A stretch of DNA of 64,000 nt. Origin: Synchiropus splendidus. Its lineage: Eukaryota; Chordata; Actinopteri; Syngnathiformes; Callionymidae. The notes under the pieces were generated by a model, which saw only the letters and a program-made list of their open reading frames with translations, was not told where the DNA came from and ran no database searches. Location of the stretch: positions 61,505,937-61,569,936 of the forward strand of contig NC_071334.1 of NCBI RefSeq assembly GCF_027744825.2, given 5' to 3'. Below, one piece after another: positions 39,126 to 51,142 of the stretch (its first letter is position 1; each line of letters begins with the position of its first letter). Made by a program: the position numbers and the translations under genes.

Positions 39126-41438
39126 AGAGGCTGATGAAGATATGTAAAGGTGATGGATGCTGAGCAGCTGTGGCAAGTCCCACACAAGGTCATTCATATA
39201 AGAAGCAGAGTTATACAAACAAGGCGCTGCGTTTGTTTGTCATCTGGACCCATGTAAGTCGATGAGACATTTGTAAGCAGGTGCTTTGACAGCCCACTCC
39301 ACAGAGCTTGGCATAATTTAATTACAGGTGTCGTCAGCAACATGACTTGTCTCCATGACGACGGGTACCAGAGCTGAACCTGAAACAGTGGTTGGTGAAA
39401 TAGAGCTATTAGCGTTCTTAAAAATAACTGCTATTGCCTGGTCTACATGCTACATGGCGTCACACACGCACAGGGCGATGGCCTGATGACCTCTGGTTGG
39501 ATCTCACACCATCAGAGGCGGAGACTGTGTGGTCATAGCGAAAAATAACTTTAGCATGAGACCAAGACGTCAACCTCAGATCGAGTCCAACAAATGCCAT
39601 GCTTTAAAAACCAGACCAGAACCAGCCACGAATGAAGTGTGAAAGACTGAACACAGACCATAAGTCCACGCGGTGAAATGCCTTCTGGAACCTGAGCAAA
39701 GTTACGTGGCTTTTTGCCTCAGTGACCAATCCCACGCAGCACGTTCTGACAGCTTCAATTGGGCTAAAAGCCTGTGATGTGAGCCGCCTGGGTAAAAACG
39801 GTTTGTGCGCTCTCTTTCGCCGAGCTTTCTTTAAAACATTCATCTTCGCAGGGCCAAATATTTTTCTCCACTTGACTGACCAGCCACTGATGCGAGTGGA
39901 GGGCTGACGGAGGGTAACTGCTGATGCCCTCTCAGTGTCAGAGGCAGCGGGGCGACACTCATTCACGCTGAAAGAAGTTTCCAAAACCAAGACAATCAGT
40001 GTAAATGCTTCTGAGGGGAGAAGTGAGCAGCCAAGACGATCAGAGACCGTGTGAGGCAGAAGCAGAGCTGAGTGGAAGCGCGGCGCTGCTGATGCTGCGC
40101 AGCTGTCAGCCAGATAAAGCCCAGCTCATTACATATGCATCGTCTCGGGTTTATCACTTAATGATATTCAGAGTCCTACTTCCTTTAAAATCAGTGGCTC
40201 CCTGACTTCACTGCAGTCTTTGCTCAGTTCCACCTTTCTTTTCTTAAATATGAAGGAAGCAGTTGAAGACAATATGAAGCGATATATGATATCATAAATA
40301 AGACTCCTTCATTTCGCCACTTTTTTTGAGTTATTAAAAAAACAAATATGTCCATCCGCCATCCTCCTCTTGGATGAGGTTGGTTTGAAGACACTGCAGT
40401 TGAGGCGATCGGGTCCACACTTCCATCACCACTGAATCTCTGGTTCTTCTGAGTAACACTGAAGTCTCCTAATCTGAGACAGATGGTCTCTATCATGAGT
40501 CCTGGATCTGCCCTGAGAGACGTCCACGTGAGCCACCAAAATGGGGCTCTCACCATAACCTTATATCTGATCTGAAGAAGCTGCAGCTGCCCTGTGAAGA
40601 AAATTCATTTTTCTGACTTGAATCCATGCTCCTCTTCCGGCCCCTACCTGAAGCTGGTCACAGGGGAGAATGGGGATGATGAAGAGTCGATTGGCATGAA
40701 CAACAGGCACCTGAATGACTCCACTAGGATGAACAATCATCACCCTTTTCTCACTGAGAACTGTGCTTTCTGACCAAGAGATCACACTTGCCTGCAATAA
40801 GTAACAATTGAAAGTTCCCTTTAGGCCCAGCAAAGCTAGATCTTCTGCAAAATAGCCCCGGCTGAAGACTTCTCTTCTCGTCCCTTACCTCCCAGGACTT
40901 GCAAGACTCTGGATTAGTGATGCCATGCTTGCTCCAAGCCAGTTCAGGACACTTGTTTTAACCCTTTCACAGCTGCATTGTGGGGCATGTTCTCTTGTAG
41001 AGCTGGCTTTTATTTGTCCTCCACATGTTGCTCCACTCTTCTCCTATGGTCCATCGATCCAATTGCATTTGTCAAATAAAACAAACCCAGAAAACAATAG
41101 TGTACATCAAATCCAGCCTGGTCATGTCATGGTGCTTGACATTCTTTCATAGTTTCTATTATTAAAGGTCCCTTAACACACAGCAACAGTAAAAACAGAG
41201 GATCCAAACGTTTGTTTTTCGTTTTGTTCTTCTGATGGTGAGATAATTCACTTCTCATCCTTAGGAGTAGTGTTGCACAGCACGACAGTTGAAACACAGC
41301 TAACAGAACGTGGTGTTCACTAGCATTCTTTGCATTATACTTGTTTAAACTGCCTGAGAGAAGTTTGTCGATAGTGTGAGTGTTTATTTATTTTTCATGA
41401 AGCATGCACTCCAGCAGCACTCGCTGATATTTACTGTC

Positions 41439-41481
41439 GCTGGCAGGAGTCTTCCCTGAATCAGGGAAGACTCCTGCCAGC
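41439..41481. repeat. 43-bp near-perfect palindrome
   Basis: Two 21-nt arms (41439-41459 and 41461-41481), perfectly inverted and separated by one A. Arm 1 starts GCTGGCAGGAGTC and ends TTCCCTGA. No larger terminal repeat or coding sequence surrounds it. Confidence 0.9.
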
Positions 41482-43255
41482 AGCAGCTCTTCCTGTTTAA
41501 GATTAAATTCATCCCGAGCCGAATCCAAGTCCATAAATTGTTGTCCTCTTCAGACCTGTGACAAGAACGAAACCTCAGGGCGGAAAATGACCAAAAAGTA
41601 TGGTGGCAAAGCGCGCCACGACAAAGGTGTTTCAATTGTCGCTCCTCACTGCAGAAGCCACACCTGGAAGAGGGCAGATGTGGGGCCCCGCTGACAAATG
41701 AGATTGGAAAAGTTGCACAACTAGAAATTAGTTAGAAGAGTGGAGTGCCACCGTGCAGAGAGGGAGATGGCTTTCCAAACACCTGGAAATAGCTTGAACA
41801 AATGGTAAGACTTACCGGGGTTGGACAAAATAATGGAAACACCTTAAAGCTAAAGAAGCATATATATCGCTTCCCAGTCTTATCCAGCAAGCCTCACTTG
41901 TTGCTGCCTGACATGACCTTATCATGAAGTCAACAGTGTTCTCTCATGGCATTCTTGCTTATTTTGACAATGTCACATATGAAAGAACGTCACTTGGTGT
42001 TAGGGTTACCATAAGACCACTTTTTATCAATGAAAAATTACTCAGTTTGTCATTCATTAAAATCACCCAAAACCCATCAGCTGAAAAAGCATTTTTGTTA
42101 CCTCAGGTGTGCCAGTCCAGCCCAGAAATTCAGAACTTCGGTCAAGCATGTGGACCGAGTGGACTTCCTGGTTTCCACCAGGGATACATCCCTTCATCCT
42201 GCCACATAAAATGAGTGCCCAAAGACACCACTTGAACAAGGAAAGAACAGATTCAGCATGAGCTCACGCAGTCCAGTCATGGTGAAGTGGGATGGTACAA
42301 ACCCAATTCAGATACTGGACAGAGGTCAAGCACGGAACAATGATTAACCTGCAGAACAAGAGGCGATGACACAGAGGTGACAAGTAATCGATGCAACTAA
42401 TAAATTGGTGGTGAGTTATGTGGATCCTTTGAGCTCACTCCACGTGTCAAGATCAGAGTGAGAGCCGTATCAGAACTGCATGACTTCGCACCACGGATTC
42501 TCAACACCCTTCAGGCTCCTCCAGTGCAGCAAGGTTGTTACAGCGTGATTGAAACTCCATATGATGTCGGACTGACACCAGTAGCTTTCTCTGTGTAGAT
42601 GATGCGCACAAGGTGCAAGATGTCCCAGTCAAAATACCAGTAAGAGTGGTGATGACCGTCATGTATTTGTTCGATGCCTTCTGGAGGGTTGTCACATCAC
42701 TGTTCCTTGGTCTGTGTGGAGTGTGTGGAGCTGATGGACCACCATCATTAGAGATCAGGAAACATTCCAACGGAGGAAGGAAACAGAGGTAACCGAAGGA
42801 AAAGAAACACAAAAGACGCTTTGTTTAAAAAGCATGTCGAGCTAATGGCTTCGGATGCTATCGTGGTTTTCTAAATGTTCTGCCAAGTTCCGGGGACGTG
42901 GAAAGATGGACCCTCTCATGGTGGCGCAGCAATTAAAGTCTGAATGAGTAGAACCAGCCGCTGCTGGGTGATAACAGCTCTGTGGAGGAGAGGAGAGGTG
43001 CTGATAGGAAGGAGCCAGGTCTTTAGCCGAGAGGGGAGATTTTATAAAACACGAATGAGCACAATTCCAGGCCACTCATTTAAAGGCTAATGGAGGCAAC
43101 TCAGGCTCTTTCCTCCTCAGTTCACGGCTTCACTATGACGTCGGTTATTGTTATTATTCATGTATAATATTGTGAAATCGTGAACAGGTGGTGTCGTAAC
43201 ACAAGCTGAATGTGTTTGACAGATTCACACTAACCACAGGCGACAGAGGAGGACA

Positions 43256-43310
43256 GCCTAAGGGCCAGATGTGGCCCCGGGATCATGCTTTATTCAGAGG
43301 ATCGACTCAG
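43256..43310. mobile_element. hAT end fragment, same family
   Basis: AAGGGCCAGATGTGGCCCCGG followed by CATGCTTTATTCAGAGG is a diverged version of the same hAT right end. Confidence 0.35.
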
Positions 43311-43834
43311 TCTGTACATGAAATTCAGCATCCTCCCTGCGCGTCTTGGAGGATTCAGACCCCTATTGTATAATTGACGGCGCTGGAGACGTCTGTCTTC
43401 ATATCCCAGCCAAATCCCCTCATCAATAGCCCAGTGGTACGTGCAGGATGGCATGTTTTAGCTGTTGCTAGGAGACACGGCACGGTCATATCAACGTCTC
43501 CTTACATCCCAAACACTCCTGAATTGAAATTGTTCCCTTGTCTTCCATCGCAGGTATCACATTATGCTCTCTGGTTCAAGCCGGATCCTCATTTGTGGGG
43601 AAACAAGTCGAACAAAACACCAGAAGGCAGACAGGTTTAAAAGACACAAAGGACGAAAGACTGTTTTCTTCCATCCATATGGCTGAATATTGCTGACCTG
43701 AGATGTAGTGGAACAACTGTCAAACTGTCAGGAGCTCATCACTTTCATTCCACCCGCCATGATCATTCCCTGTTTGACTCGGACGGTTTGGACTCATGGA
43801 GACGACATACAGGGATGTTGGAGGTCAATATATG

Positions 43835-43895
43835 GGTAATAGAAGAAGAGGAAGACAACCACTGAGGTTTGTGCATGAGATGAAGGAGGATATGA
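43835..43895 (+). mobile_element. Retroelement ORF2 C-terminal remnant, copy 2
   Basis: Reads NRRRGRQPLRFVHEMKEDMK, similar to 39075-39125 and to the C-terminal end of RTE/Rex-type proteins. No reverse transcriptase domain remains next to it. Confidence 0.35.
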
Positions 43896-44454
43896 AAGCG
43901 AGAGTCAACCAAGTTTGATAGCTGGATAAGTATCGATAAGTATGTAGTGAAAAGAAGTAGAGGTGACCTTTGACCTCTGCCAGACAGGATCATCCTGGAC
44001 AGTACTTATTGGCACTTCCATCCCTACTTCATTCTTCAGTTGATTTCAGTCGTATTTTATGCTGGTTTGTGTGATATTTTTTTCGAAATGAAGTTATGTA
44101 TTTACATTGTCGCATGTGAATTGAGCTGTGTACTATCTGTATTGGGGCATGTACAGCGTGGTAGAGTGTGCAGGGAGGAAGAACGTGTGGAGACTCAGAC
44201 CAAGACCCAGACAGAGACCAAACTGAATTCGAACAAACCAGTCTGGTCTGTCTGCTCTGGTCTACAGCACTCGCCAACAGGAGGATGACTCAAGCTGCTG
44301 TGAGTTTTAGGCATCCAACTCAGAAGTGCTGGTTTGATTCTGGCTTGAAAACAAGTCTATAATACTTTCCATATTGGTACTGCATTGGGCCATAAAGGTT
44401 GTGGTGGCTGCCTCGACAATGGAAGTCACAGTAGCGTCTAGGACATACGTCAAC

Positions 44455-44741
44455 TTGGTGGTCGGGGAGTGGGGAGTAGCCCACGGGCTGTCAAAAAAAC
44501 AAATAAATAAATAAAAATAAATGTAATATACATCTTATTATGTTTGATTTTGTTATTCCTTTTTTGCTCCATCATTGGTAATTATTGTGAAAACTCATCA
44601 ATGAGACAAGTATTTGAGAGAAGAAATATTTTGAGAGAAAAAATCATTTATTCAGAAGTGTGTACTGAACGGATGGTCGGCCATCGGGTCACACAGTGCC
44701 CTGGGAGTAGCTTGCGGTTGCTAAAAGGTTGGTGACCCCTG
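44455..44741. mobile_element. hAT-like fragment
   Basis: The right end, reversed, reads CAGGGGTCACCAACC, a common hAT terminus, then AGCTACTCCCAGGGCACT. The left part has AACTTGGTGGTCGGGGAG and GGAGTAGCCC, a diverged mirror of it. Inside is AT-rich sequence with (AAAT)n. The left border is approximate. Confidence 0.5.
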
Positions 44742-45794
44742 GTCTGGAAGCACTGACTCGATGCCTGTGCAGTCACAGTGCAGTTGTTTGTGCCTCCTTG
44801 GACTGAAGTAAGTGAATTGATAGCCAGTATATCAATAGGAAGCTGCAGTTATCCAGTCACCATAGAGAGAAAAGTTAGTTTCCGCTGGGTTCAGTGTATA
44901 GAGGGTCGTGTCGCAGGGAAAGTCATTATTTACGAGTGGTAAAATGACTGAAAGAACATGGCGATGGCGGTCAGGAGTCTTGAAAGTCCATCATTTCTGA
45001 GATGTTCCTTGACAGTATTATGTTAGAGCATCTGCCGACCCCATTCTAAACATAACTGAACACAAATTTGACGTACGTAGGAGGAAACCTGTCATCGCCG
45101 ATGCAGACATTTTCGCTCCACAAACCCTCATGAATTGATGCATCAGTATTTTTACTTCCTTATTGAAGCACAGAATACAGTGTCTGCCAAACAGCTGCTG
45201 TGCACTTGTGGCAAAGAGCTGGGTTATTTTGGCAAATCTAGCGTGAACACCGCAGCTGTCCTCTGAGCTCAGACTGGGAGAGGGAAGTTTAGAAATGTTG
45301 GAGCAGGAAGCCGTACAGTGAACAATGCTTTTCTTGGAAACACCAGTCACAGGTGAACAATGAGTCCAGAGGCAGACTGGAGTTCATTGCTGCTCTCCTT
45401 GCCTCGTCTTTTCTCTCCTCTGCTGATTTAAGACTGGGAGCAGCTTGAACCGTTCCCAACAAATTCTCTTATTGTGAGGTGGATGAGTCGGCCATGTTCG
45501 CTGAACGATGGAAGCACGTGTGGTTATATAGGAGAAGCGATTCAAAAGTTCCCAGCTTTCCATGGTGGCTCCGTGAAAGGTCGGTGACCGGTTCATGGCG
45601 GCTCCTTTCATGGACCCCTGCAGCTCTACAGTGGGAATTTCATCTCCCGTGATGACGTGGTCAGAGGGGAACTGTTTTTAACAGCTGGAGTTGCAATGCC
45701 TGACGACGGTCGGCGCGTCATACTAGCAAAAGTTATCTTCAATGGCGCATTTATTTTTCTCGTTGCTTTCGGCTTTGACGATAGGAGTGTTGCG

Positions 45795-45806
45795 TGCGCA
45801 TGCGCG
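45795..45806. promoter_or_regulatory. NRF1-type palindromic site TGCGCATGCGCG
   Basis: Exact match to the NRF1 consensus YGCGCAYGCGCR inside a small CpG-bearing patch (about 45690-45830) in otherwise CpG-poor DNA. NRF1 sites are typical of TATA-less promoters. The only following ORF is 27 codons long (45884-45967). Confidence 0.45.
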
Positions 45807-45883
45807 TTGCACTGCGGCCCACATCCGTTGTTTTGAATTGTGTTGCAAGAGGAATCATTCAGAGAAAAATCATAGACGTAAGC

Positions 45884-45967
45884 ATGGAAGAATGGGAATT
45901 ACCACCTAGTCAGAAGAGAAGAGTACAAGGAAGAATTATTTGTTTTAAAACATGCTGCACATGGTAA
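45884..45967 (+). CDS. Very short ORF downstream of the NRF1-type site
   Basis: ATG, then EEWELPPSQKRRVQGRIICF, ending KTCCTW and stop: 27 codons about 80 bp after the NRF1-type site. An AATAAA follows at about 46050. A GTAAAT directly before the stop (45964-45969) could be a splice donor instead. Not recognised. It could be the remains of a DNA transposon's first exon, an unannotated gene's first exon, or chance. Confidence 0.2.
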   Translation: MEEWELPPSQKRRVQGRIICFKTCCTW

Positions 45968-48319
45968 ATGTAACGCAAGAGCTTTTATATATGTCATCTT
46001 TGTTATCATTTTCCAGTACATTGTCTGTCTTGCTGTGATGTAAATAGTAATAATAAAATATTAAAATGCGCGGCGACTGTGTTTGTAAGGCTTCTTTTCA
46101 GTTTATAAGGGGAATTGCACCGCTTTATAAGGGGAGTTATTGGCAGAGCTTGACAGGTATGAAACCATAGTTGTCAACACAGCATCGTAATGAGTCACAT
46201 GACCCTGACGACCTCAGCTGCCGCTTGTCGTCCGTCTAATTGAAGTTAATCTAGAAGTGGATATGCCAATTAGACCAGTGATAATTACATCATTTTAATT
46301 GGTAATACACAACATTCTAATTACATTGGATGGAATCCGATGAACCCCTCAGTATCAATACAGAACAAACTGAACTGTGCAAAACGTGAGCTTTAGTTAA
46401 TCGGATCATCAATAGAGGTCACTAAAGGTCACCAGCTGGGTCTGCTCTACACACCTGGACACTTCCGGAAACGATACGATACACAGTTTGGCCATGCAAC
46501 TGTGCTGCAGACGATATTTTGAAAGTCTTTATAATTTCATCCAATGGCCACCGACTCCACGAGTCTATGATATAACATTATTATTATGTTCTTTCCCCAC
46601 ATGCTTTCTTAAGGACTCAGTTATTTTGTCCATCTAGTCTGAGGAGGCGTCCATGACTGAGGGTCACTATCGGAGGACTGTAAATAAAGAGGCTGATACG
46701 CTCCGCCTCCAGGTGGAATCCTACCACGTCCACGATCCCATTTGAAAGTTCACAACGGAGACAAACAACAATAATCCCTCAGGGGCAAAAAGTTTGCTCT
46801 CATTTTTACCTTTCACTAGACTGAGCCACAAATCATGAAGGAGCAGAGTTTGGCTGAGTTAGGAGGCAGGAGCTGCAGACGATCGATCACTTCAGGTACA
46901 CATGAGGTGTGACCCTCCAAACAGCTCGCATGAAGTGAAAGTGCTCTTAAATGAACCATTAGCCGAATGAAACCGATACCAGATGCTTGCTTTGCAAAGA
47001 TATTTACTTTGCTCCTTTCGCTTAAAAACAGGAACCAGACTTCACAGTGTCCAACCATCACTTTCACATCCCATCAGCGTCTCTCCTCCAGACAGGCTAC
47101 ATGACTTCCAAGTGGAAGAACTGCACCCCACTATGAACCACTTCCATCCACCTCCGTTCAAGAGGCCAGACTTCAGAGTGTCAGGTGCAAACCCTCATCT
47201 CTGCAAGAACACCCCGGGGGTCACAGGCGGATGACCTCAGGAGGATTGAAAACCCTCCCTCACCGAGATGGCCGACCTTCATTAACACATTGAACAAGGT
47301 CAGCAACCAGCTACAACCTTGACAAAGACTTCTGTTCTACTGGGAGCAAATATGATTTATTCAAGTGCCAGGACACTTTGATGCTGATGAATGATTCAAT
47401 ATATTTTAAATGTAAGCACATAGCACCATTCACTTTGAACAACACTGAACTTACCTTGCCTGGAACCGGCTTTCAGGAGTCAAATGGTCCGCAACCAGGT
47501 TGTAATACGCAGCTCTCTGACTGCTGTGGTCTCAACACGGTCTTCACTACAGCACCAGCTAACAGTAGCAGCCATGAGGAGGAATCATAACTCTTTCAGG
47601 TGTCGACCATAGAAGTCCTAGTTTGATAACAAGAGCTTGTCCACGATACTTTCCATATTGGTACTGGCGAGTGCAAAGACGTTGTTGATGTCTGTGGGTG
47701 TGAAGTATCTGTATTTCAATGATACAGCAATACATCTTGAAACTTTGACCACAGATAAAATGTTATTTCATATTTCAAAATAGATTTTTAATTCAAGTTG
47801 GAAGTGAATATGACCAACTCATTTGTGTGCTGCCAGAAATCGGCTCTCATTAAATTTGACAGTACAAGCTTCATTGCACGTCACTGCATTTGACTCCCGG
47901 TATTTGAAAATTTGTCCTATATTGTCCCTTAAATCATGGGTTTTTAGTCAACTGTGTGGAATAATATAATGATTTACAATATTGTGATACTATTGTATCA
48001 TGATTCGACTATTCTAGTCTACTACTCACCTCAACCGAGTGGCTAGAGAAGAACATGAAGGGAACCTTTTGTCAGGTGACACCAGAACAACTTTTCATCA
48101 TTTGCTCTTGAAGACAATAATGACCTTAAAGAGTTTCCTGCAAAGTTGATCTTCACACACAGGCCAGAATGACCAGACATCACAGCCATTCATTCACTGG
48201 AAGCTCAGCAACATGATGACACCCTACCAACCATCAGTTTTTTTTCCCAAGCCTAAAAATAAATCTGAGAACAACCTGAGTGTTTTTCGATTCCTAACAA
48301 ATTCCCCCTGCTCTCTAAC

Positions 48320-50926
48320 GTGCGCTCGCTAGAAAACAAACTGGACTATTTGAAACTGGACTTGAACACCCGAAGGGAGACACGGAACTGTTGCGTGCTG
48401 ATCCTCACGGAGACGTGGCTCAACTCTTCTGTCCCGGACACCGCCATTAGCCTGGAAGGGCTAACAGCGTTCAGGGCGGACAGGAACCACGTGCTCACAG
48501 GTAAAACCCGGGGAGGGGGTGTCTGCATCTACATCAACAACAACTGGTGTATCAACACAACTCTGGTCTCCAGTCACTGCTGTGTGGACATAGAGTTTCT
48601 GATTGTGAAATGCAGACCCTTCTACTTGCCACGTGAGTTCACCAGCGTCACAGTGGTGGCCCTGTACATCCCTCCAAGCGCTGACTGCAAACAGGCCCTG
48701 AGTGTCCTCCATCAAGCCATCAGCGACGTGCAGTCCACACACCCGGAGAGTGTCTTCATTGTGGCAGGGGACTTTAACCAGGCCAATATGAAGACTGTGC
48801 TTCCAGCCTTTCACCAGCATGTGGACTTCGCTACTCGTGGGGAGAACACCCTGGACCTGGTCTACACCAACATCAAGAAGGCGTACAGAGCTGTCCCTCG
48901 TCCTCACCTCGGCTCCTCAGATCATCTCTCTGTGTTGCTGGTCCCTGCATACCAGCCGCTGCTCATCAGAGAGAAACCAGCAGTGAGGACAGTGAGAGTG
49001 TGGCCAGAGGGAGCCATGTCAGCCCTTCAGGACTGTTTCGAGCGTACTGACTGGAGCATGTTCAAGGATGCTGCTACGGACTGCAGTCAGCAAACAGACG
49101 TGGAGGAGTATGCGTCAGTGGTGACTGGCTACATCCACTGGTGCATGGAGAGGGTCACAGTCAACAAGACCATCGTCACTCGGGCCAATCAGAAGCCTTG
49201 GATGACGAAAGAGGTGCGTGATAGACTGAGGGAGCGAAATGCTGCGTTCAAATCTGGAGATGGAGCGGCACTCAGATCAGCGAGGGCGAATCTGAACCGT
49301 GAAATCCGGGCAGCGAAGCGCGCCCACAGTCGGAAGGTCCAAGGCTTCTTTCAGAATGCCAGCAACACCAGGCAACTGTGGCAGGGCATCCAGACGGTCA
49401 CAGGCTATAAAGCCTCTCCCCCTCCCTGCCGTGACGACATCAGCTTCCTCAATGAGCTGAATAACTTCTTTGGAAGGTTTGAAGCTCTCAATACCAACCC
49501 TGCGAGGAAAGCTGCCCCCCACTCTGACGAACAGACGCTCAGACTGGACACCGCTACGGTGCAGAGAACTCTGAGGAAGGTGAACGCAAGTAAGGCTGCA
49601 GGCCCTGACAACATTCCTGGACGACTGATTAAGGAATGTGCTGACCAGCTGTCCCAAGTGCTCACGGACATCTTCAACACCTCTCTGACCCAGGCGGTCG
49701 TCCCTCCATGTTTCAAGTCGGCCATAATTATTCCTGTGCCCAAGAAACCGACCACCACGTGTCTGAACGACTTTCGCCCCGTTGCACTAACATCCACCAT
49801 CATGAAGTGCTTCGAGAGGGTGGTGAAGGACCACATCGTCTCCATACTCCCCGCATCATTCGACCCGTTCCAGTTTGCGTACCAGCCGAACCGCTCCACT
49901 GAGGACGCCATCTCCACTGCTCTCCACCTGAGCCTGGAGCACCTAGAGAAGAAGAACGCTCTGGTTCGGATGCTGTTCCTGGACTTCAGCTCAGCTTTTA
50001 ATACCATCATCCCACAGGACCTGGTACATAAATTGGAGCAACTAGGAGTGGAGACCTCCATGTGCAACTGGCTGCTGGACTTTCTCACCAACAGAACCCA
50101 GTCTGTCCGAGTAGGAAGTAACACGTCAAGTGTTATCTCCCAGAACATCGGCTCCCCTCAGGGATGTGTCCTCAGCCCACTGCTGTTCACTCTGCTGACC
50201 CACGACTGTCGCCCCAAGTATAGCAGCAACCACATCCTGAAGTACGCGGACGACACAATGGTTGTGGGTCTCATCCAGGACAATGATGAACTGGCCTACA
50301 GGGAGGAGGTGCAACATCTGGTGGACTGGTGTGAGACAAACAATCTGGCCCTGAATCTCGACAAGACGAAGGAGATTGTCGTGGACTTCGGGAGATCAAG
50401 ACACAGCCATGCCCCTCTTTACATCAACGACAGGGCTGTGGAAGTGGTGAGTACAACCAAATACCTGGGTGTGCACATCACAGACGATCTTAGCTGGTCA
50501 CTCCACACCTCCTCCCTGGCAAAGAAGGCACAGCAGCGTCTGCACTTCCTGAGGCGGATGAGAAGAGCTTCCCTGCCCCCCCCCATCCTGACCACCTTCT
50601 ACAGAGGGACAATCGAGAGCCTGCTGACCAGCTGCATCTCCGTCTGGTCTGGGAGCTGCAGTGCATCAGACTGGAAGTCTCTGCAGAGGGTGGTGAGGAC
50701 AGCGGAGAAAATCACCGGGACCCCGCTCCCTGCCATCAAGGATATAGCAGATATTCGCTGCTTATCCAGGGCACAAAGGATCATCGCGGACTCTACTCAT
50801 CCAAACTATGCACTGTTCTCCCTCCTGCCATCTGGCAGACGGTTCCGTAGCATCCGATGCAGAACCACCAGATTCAGGAACAGTTTTGTTCCTGGTGCTG
50901 TCAGGTTGCTGAACATGGGACAATAG
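48320..50926 (+). CDS. LINE ORF2: endonuclease-reverse transcriptase
   Basis: 868 codons counted from a GTG at 48320. The true reading frame continues upstream (SNVRSLENK), so this is not a real start. The APE-type endonuclease has the family residues: NVRSL at the N-terminus, E31 in LTETWLN, GDFN at 150-153 and SSDH at 199-202. The reverse transcriptase has FRPVALTS, FAYQPNRSTEDAI, catalytic D555 in LFLDFSSAF, GSPQGCVLSPLLF and YADD at 642-645. The C-terminus shows the usual SLLPSGRRFRSIRCRTTRFRNSF end region of fish L2-like proteins. No stop or frameshift interrupts it, so this is a young copy. ORF1 is missing, so autonomous activity is doubtful. Confidence 0.92.
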   Translation: MRSLENKLDYLKLDLNTRRETRNCCVLILTETWLNSSVPDTAISLEGLTAFRADRNHVLTGKTRGGGVCIYINNNWCINTTLVSSHCCVDIEFLIVKCRPFYLPREFTSVTVVALYIPPSADCKQALSVLHQAISDVQSTHPESVFIVAGDFNQANMKTVLPAFHQHVDFATRGENTLDLVYTNIKKAYRAVPRPHLGSSDHLSVLLVPAYQPLLIREKPAVRTVRVWPEGAMSALQDCFERTDWSMFKDAATDCSQQTDVEEYASVVTGYIHWCMERVTVNKTIVTRANQKPWMTKEVRDRLRERNAAFKSGDGAALRSARANLNREIRAAKRAHSRKVQGFFQNASNTRQLWQGIQTVTGYKASPPPCRDDISFLNELNNFFGRFEALNTNPARKAAPHSDEQTLRLDTATVQRTLRKVNASKAAGPDNIPGRLIKECADQLSQVLTDIFNTSLTQAVVPPCFKSAIIIPVPKKPTTTCLNDFRPVALTSTIMKCFERVVKDHIVSILPASFDPFQFAYQPNRSTEDAISTALHLSLEHLEKKNALVRMLFLDFSSAFNTIIPQDLVHKLEQLGVETSMCNWLLDFLTNRTQSVRVGSNTSSVISQNIGSPQGCVLSPLLFTLLTHDCRPKYSSNHILKYADDTMVVGLIQDNDELAYREEVQHLVDWCETNNLALNLDKTKEIVVDFGRSRHSHAPLYINDRAVEVVSTTKYLGVHITDDLSWSLHTSSLAKKAQQRLHFLRRMRRASLPPPILTTFYRGTIESLLTSCISVWSGSCSASDWKSLQRVVRTAEKITGTPLPAIKDIADIRCLSRAQRIIADSTHPNYALFSLLPSGRRFRSIRCRTTRFRNSFVPGAVRLLNMGQ

Positions 50927-51110
50927 CGGCAATACTGTTTATTTGTTCAATTGTACATCCTCTGGACTGGCACTTATCTGTTATTATGTTATTATTATTT
51001 ATCTATCTATTTATTTTTGGACATTTCGTTTGTTTTTGGAAACTGGAGGCCTCAGACCGAAATTTCGTTGCCATCATATAGAAATATGTTTTGTGCAATG
51101 ACAATAAAGA

Positions 51111-51142
51111 AAGTCTAAGTCTAAGTCTAAGTCTAAGTCTAA
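51111..51142 (+). repeat. (AAGTCT)n tail of the LINE
   Basis: About five tandem AAGTCT units directly after the AATAAAG of the LINE 3' UTR. Short tandem tails in place of poly(A) are typical of L2/CR1-group elements. Confidence 0.85.

Larger units (their letters stand above)
38241..48268. other. Intergenic region between whrn and the LINE
   Basis: No protein-coding exon recognised on either strand. It holds repeat copy B, two retroelement remnants, the palindrome at 41439, hAT fragments and the NRF1 patch. At about 41820, GGTTGGACAAAATAATGGAA followed by ACACCTT looks like a Tc1/mariner-type remnant. Two places (44370 and 47650) share ATACTTTCCATATTGGTACT, suggesting another low-copy repeat. 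Confidence 0.6.
48269..51142 (+). mobile_element. L2-type LINE retrotransposon, 5'-truncated, intact ORF2
   Basis: A non-LTR retrotransposon. The frame is open from 48269 (a TGA precedes it) through endonuclease and reverse transcriptase to 50926. A 3' UTR of about 190 bp follows, containing ATTTCGTTG and TGCAATGACAATAAAG, the conserved 3' end of the L2/CR1-group elements of fish. It closes with a short tandem tail of AAGTCT units (51111-51142), as L2 elements do. No ORF1 was recognised upstream, so the copy is probably 5'-truncated near the start of the endonuclease. The exact left border is not visible. Rex1/other CR1-group clades are alternatives to L2. Confidence 0.9.

Noticed and set aside
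49405..50148. 247-codon minus-strand frame within the LINE
   Set aside because: An antisense shadow of the reverse transcriptase frame with no domain of its own.
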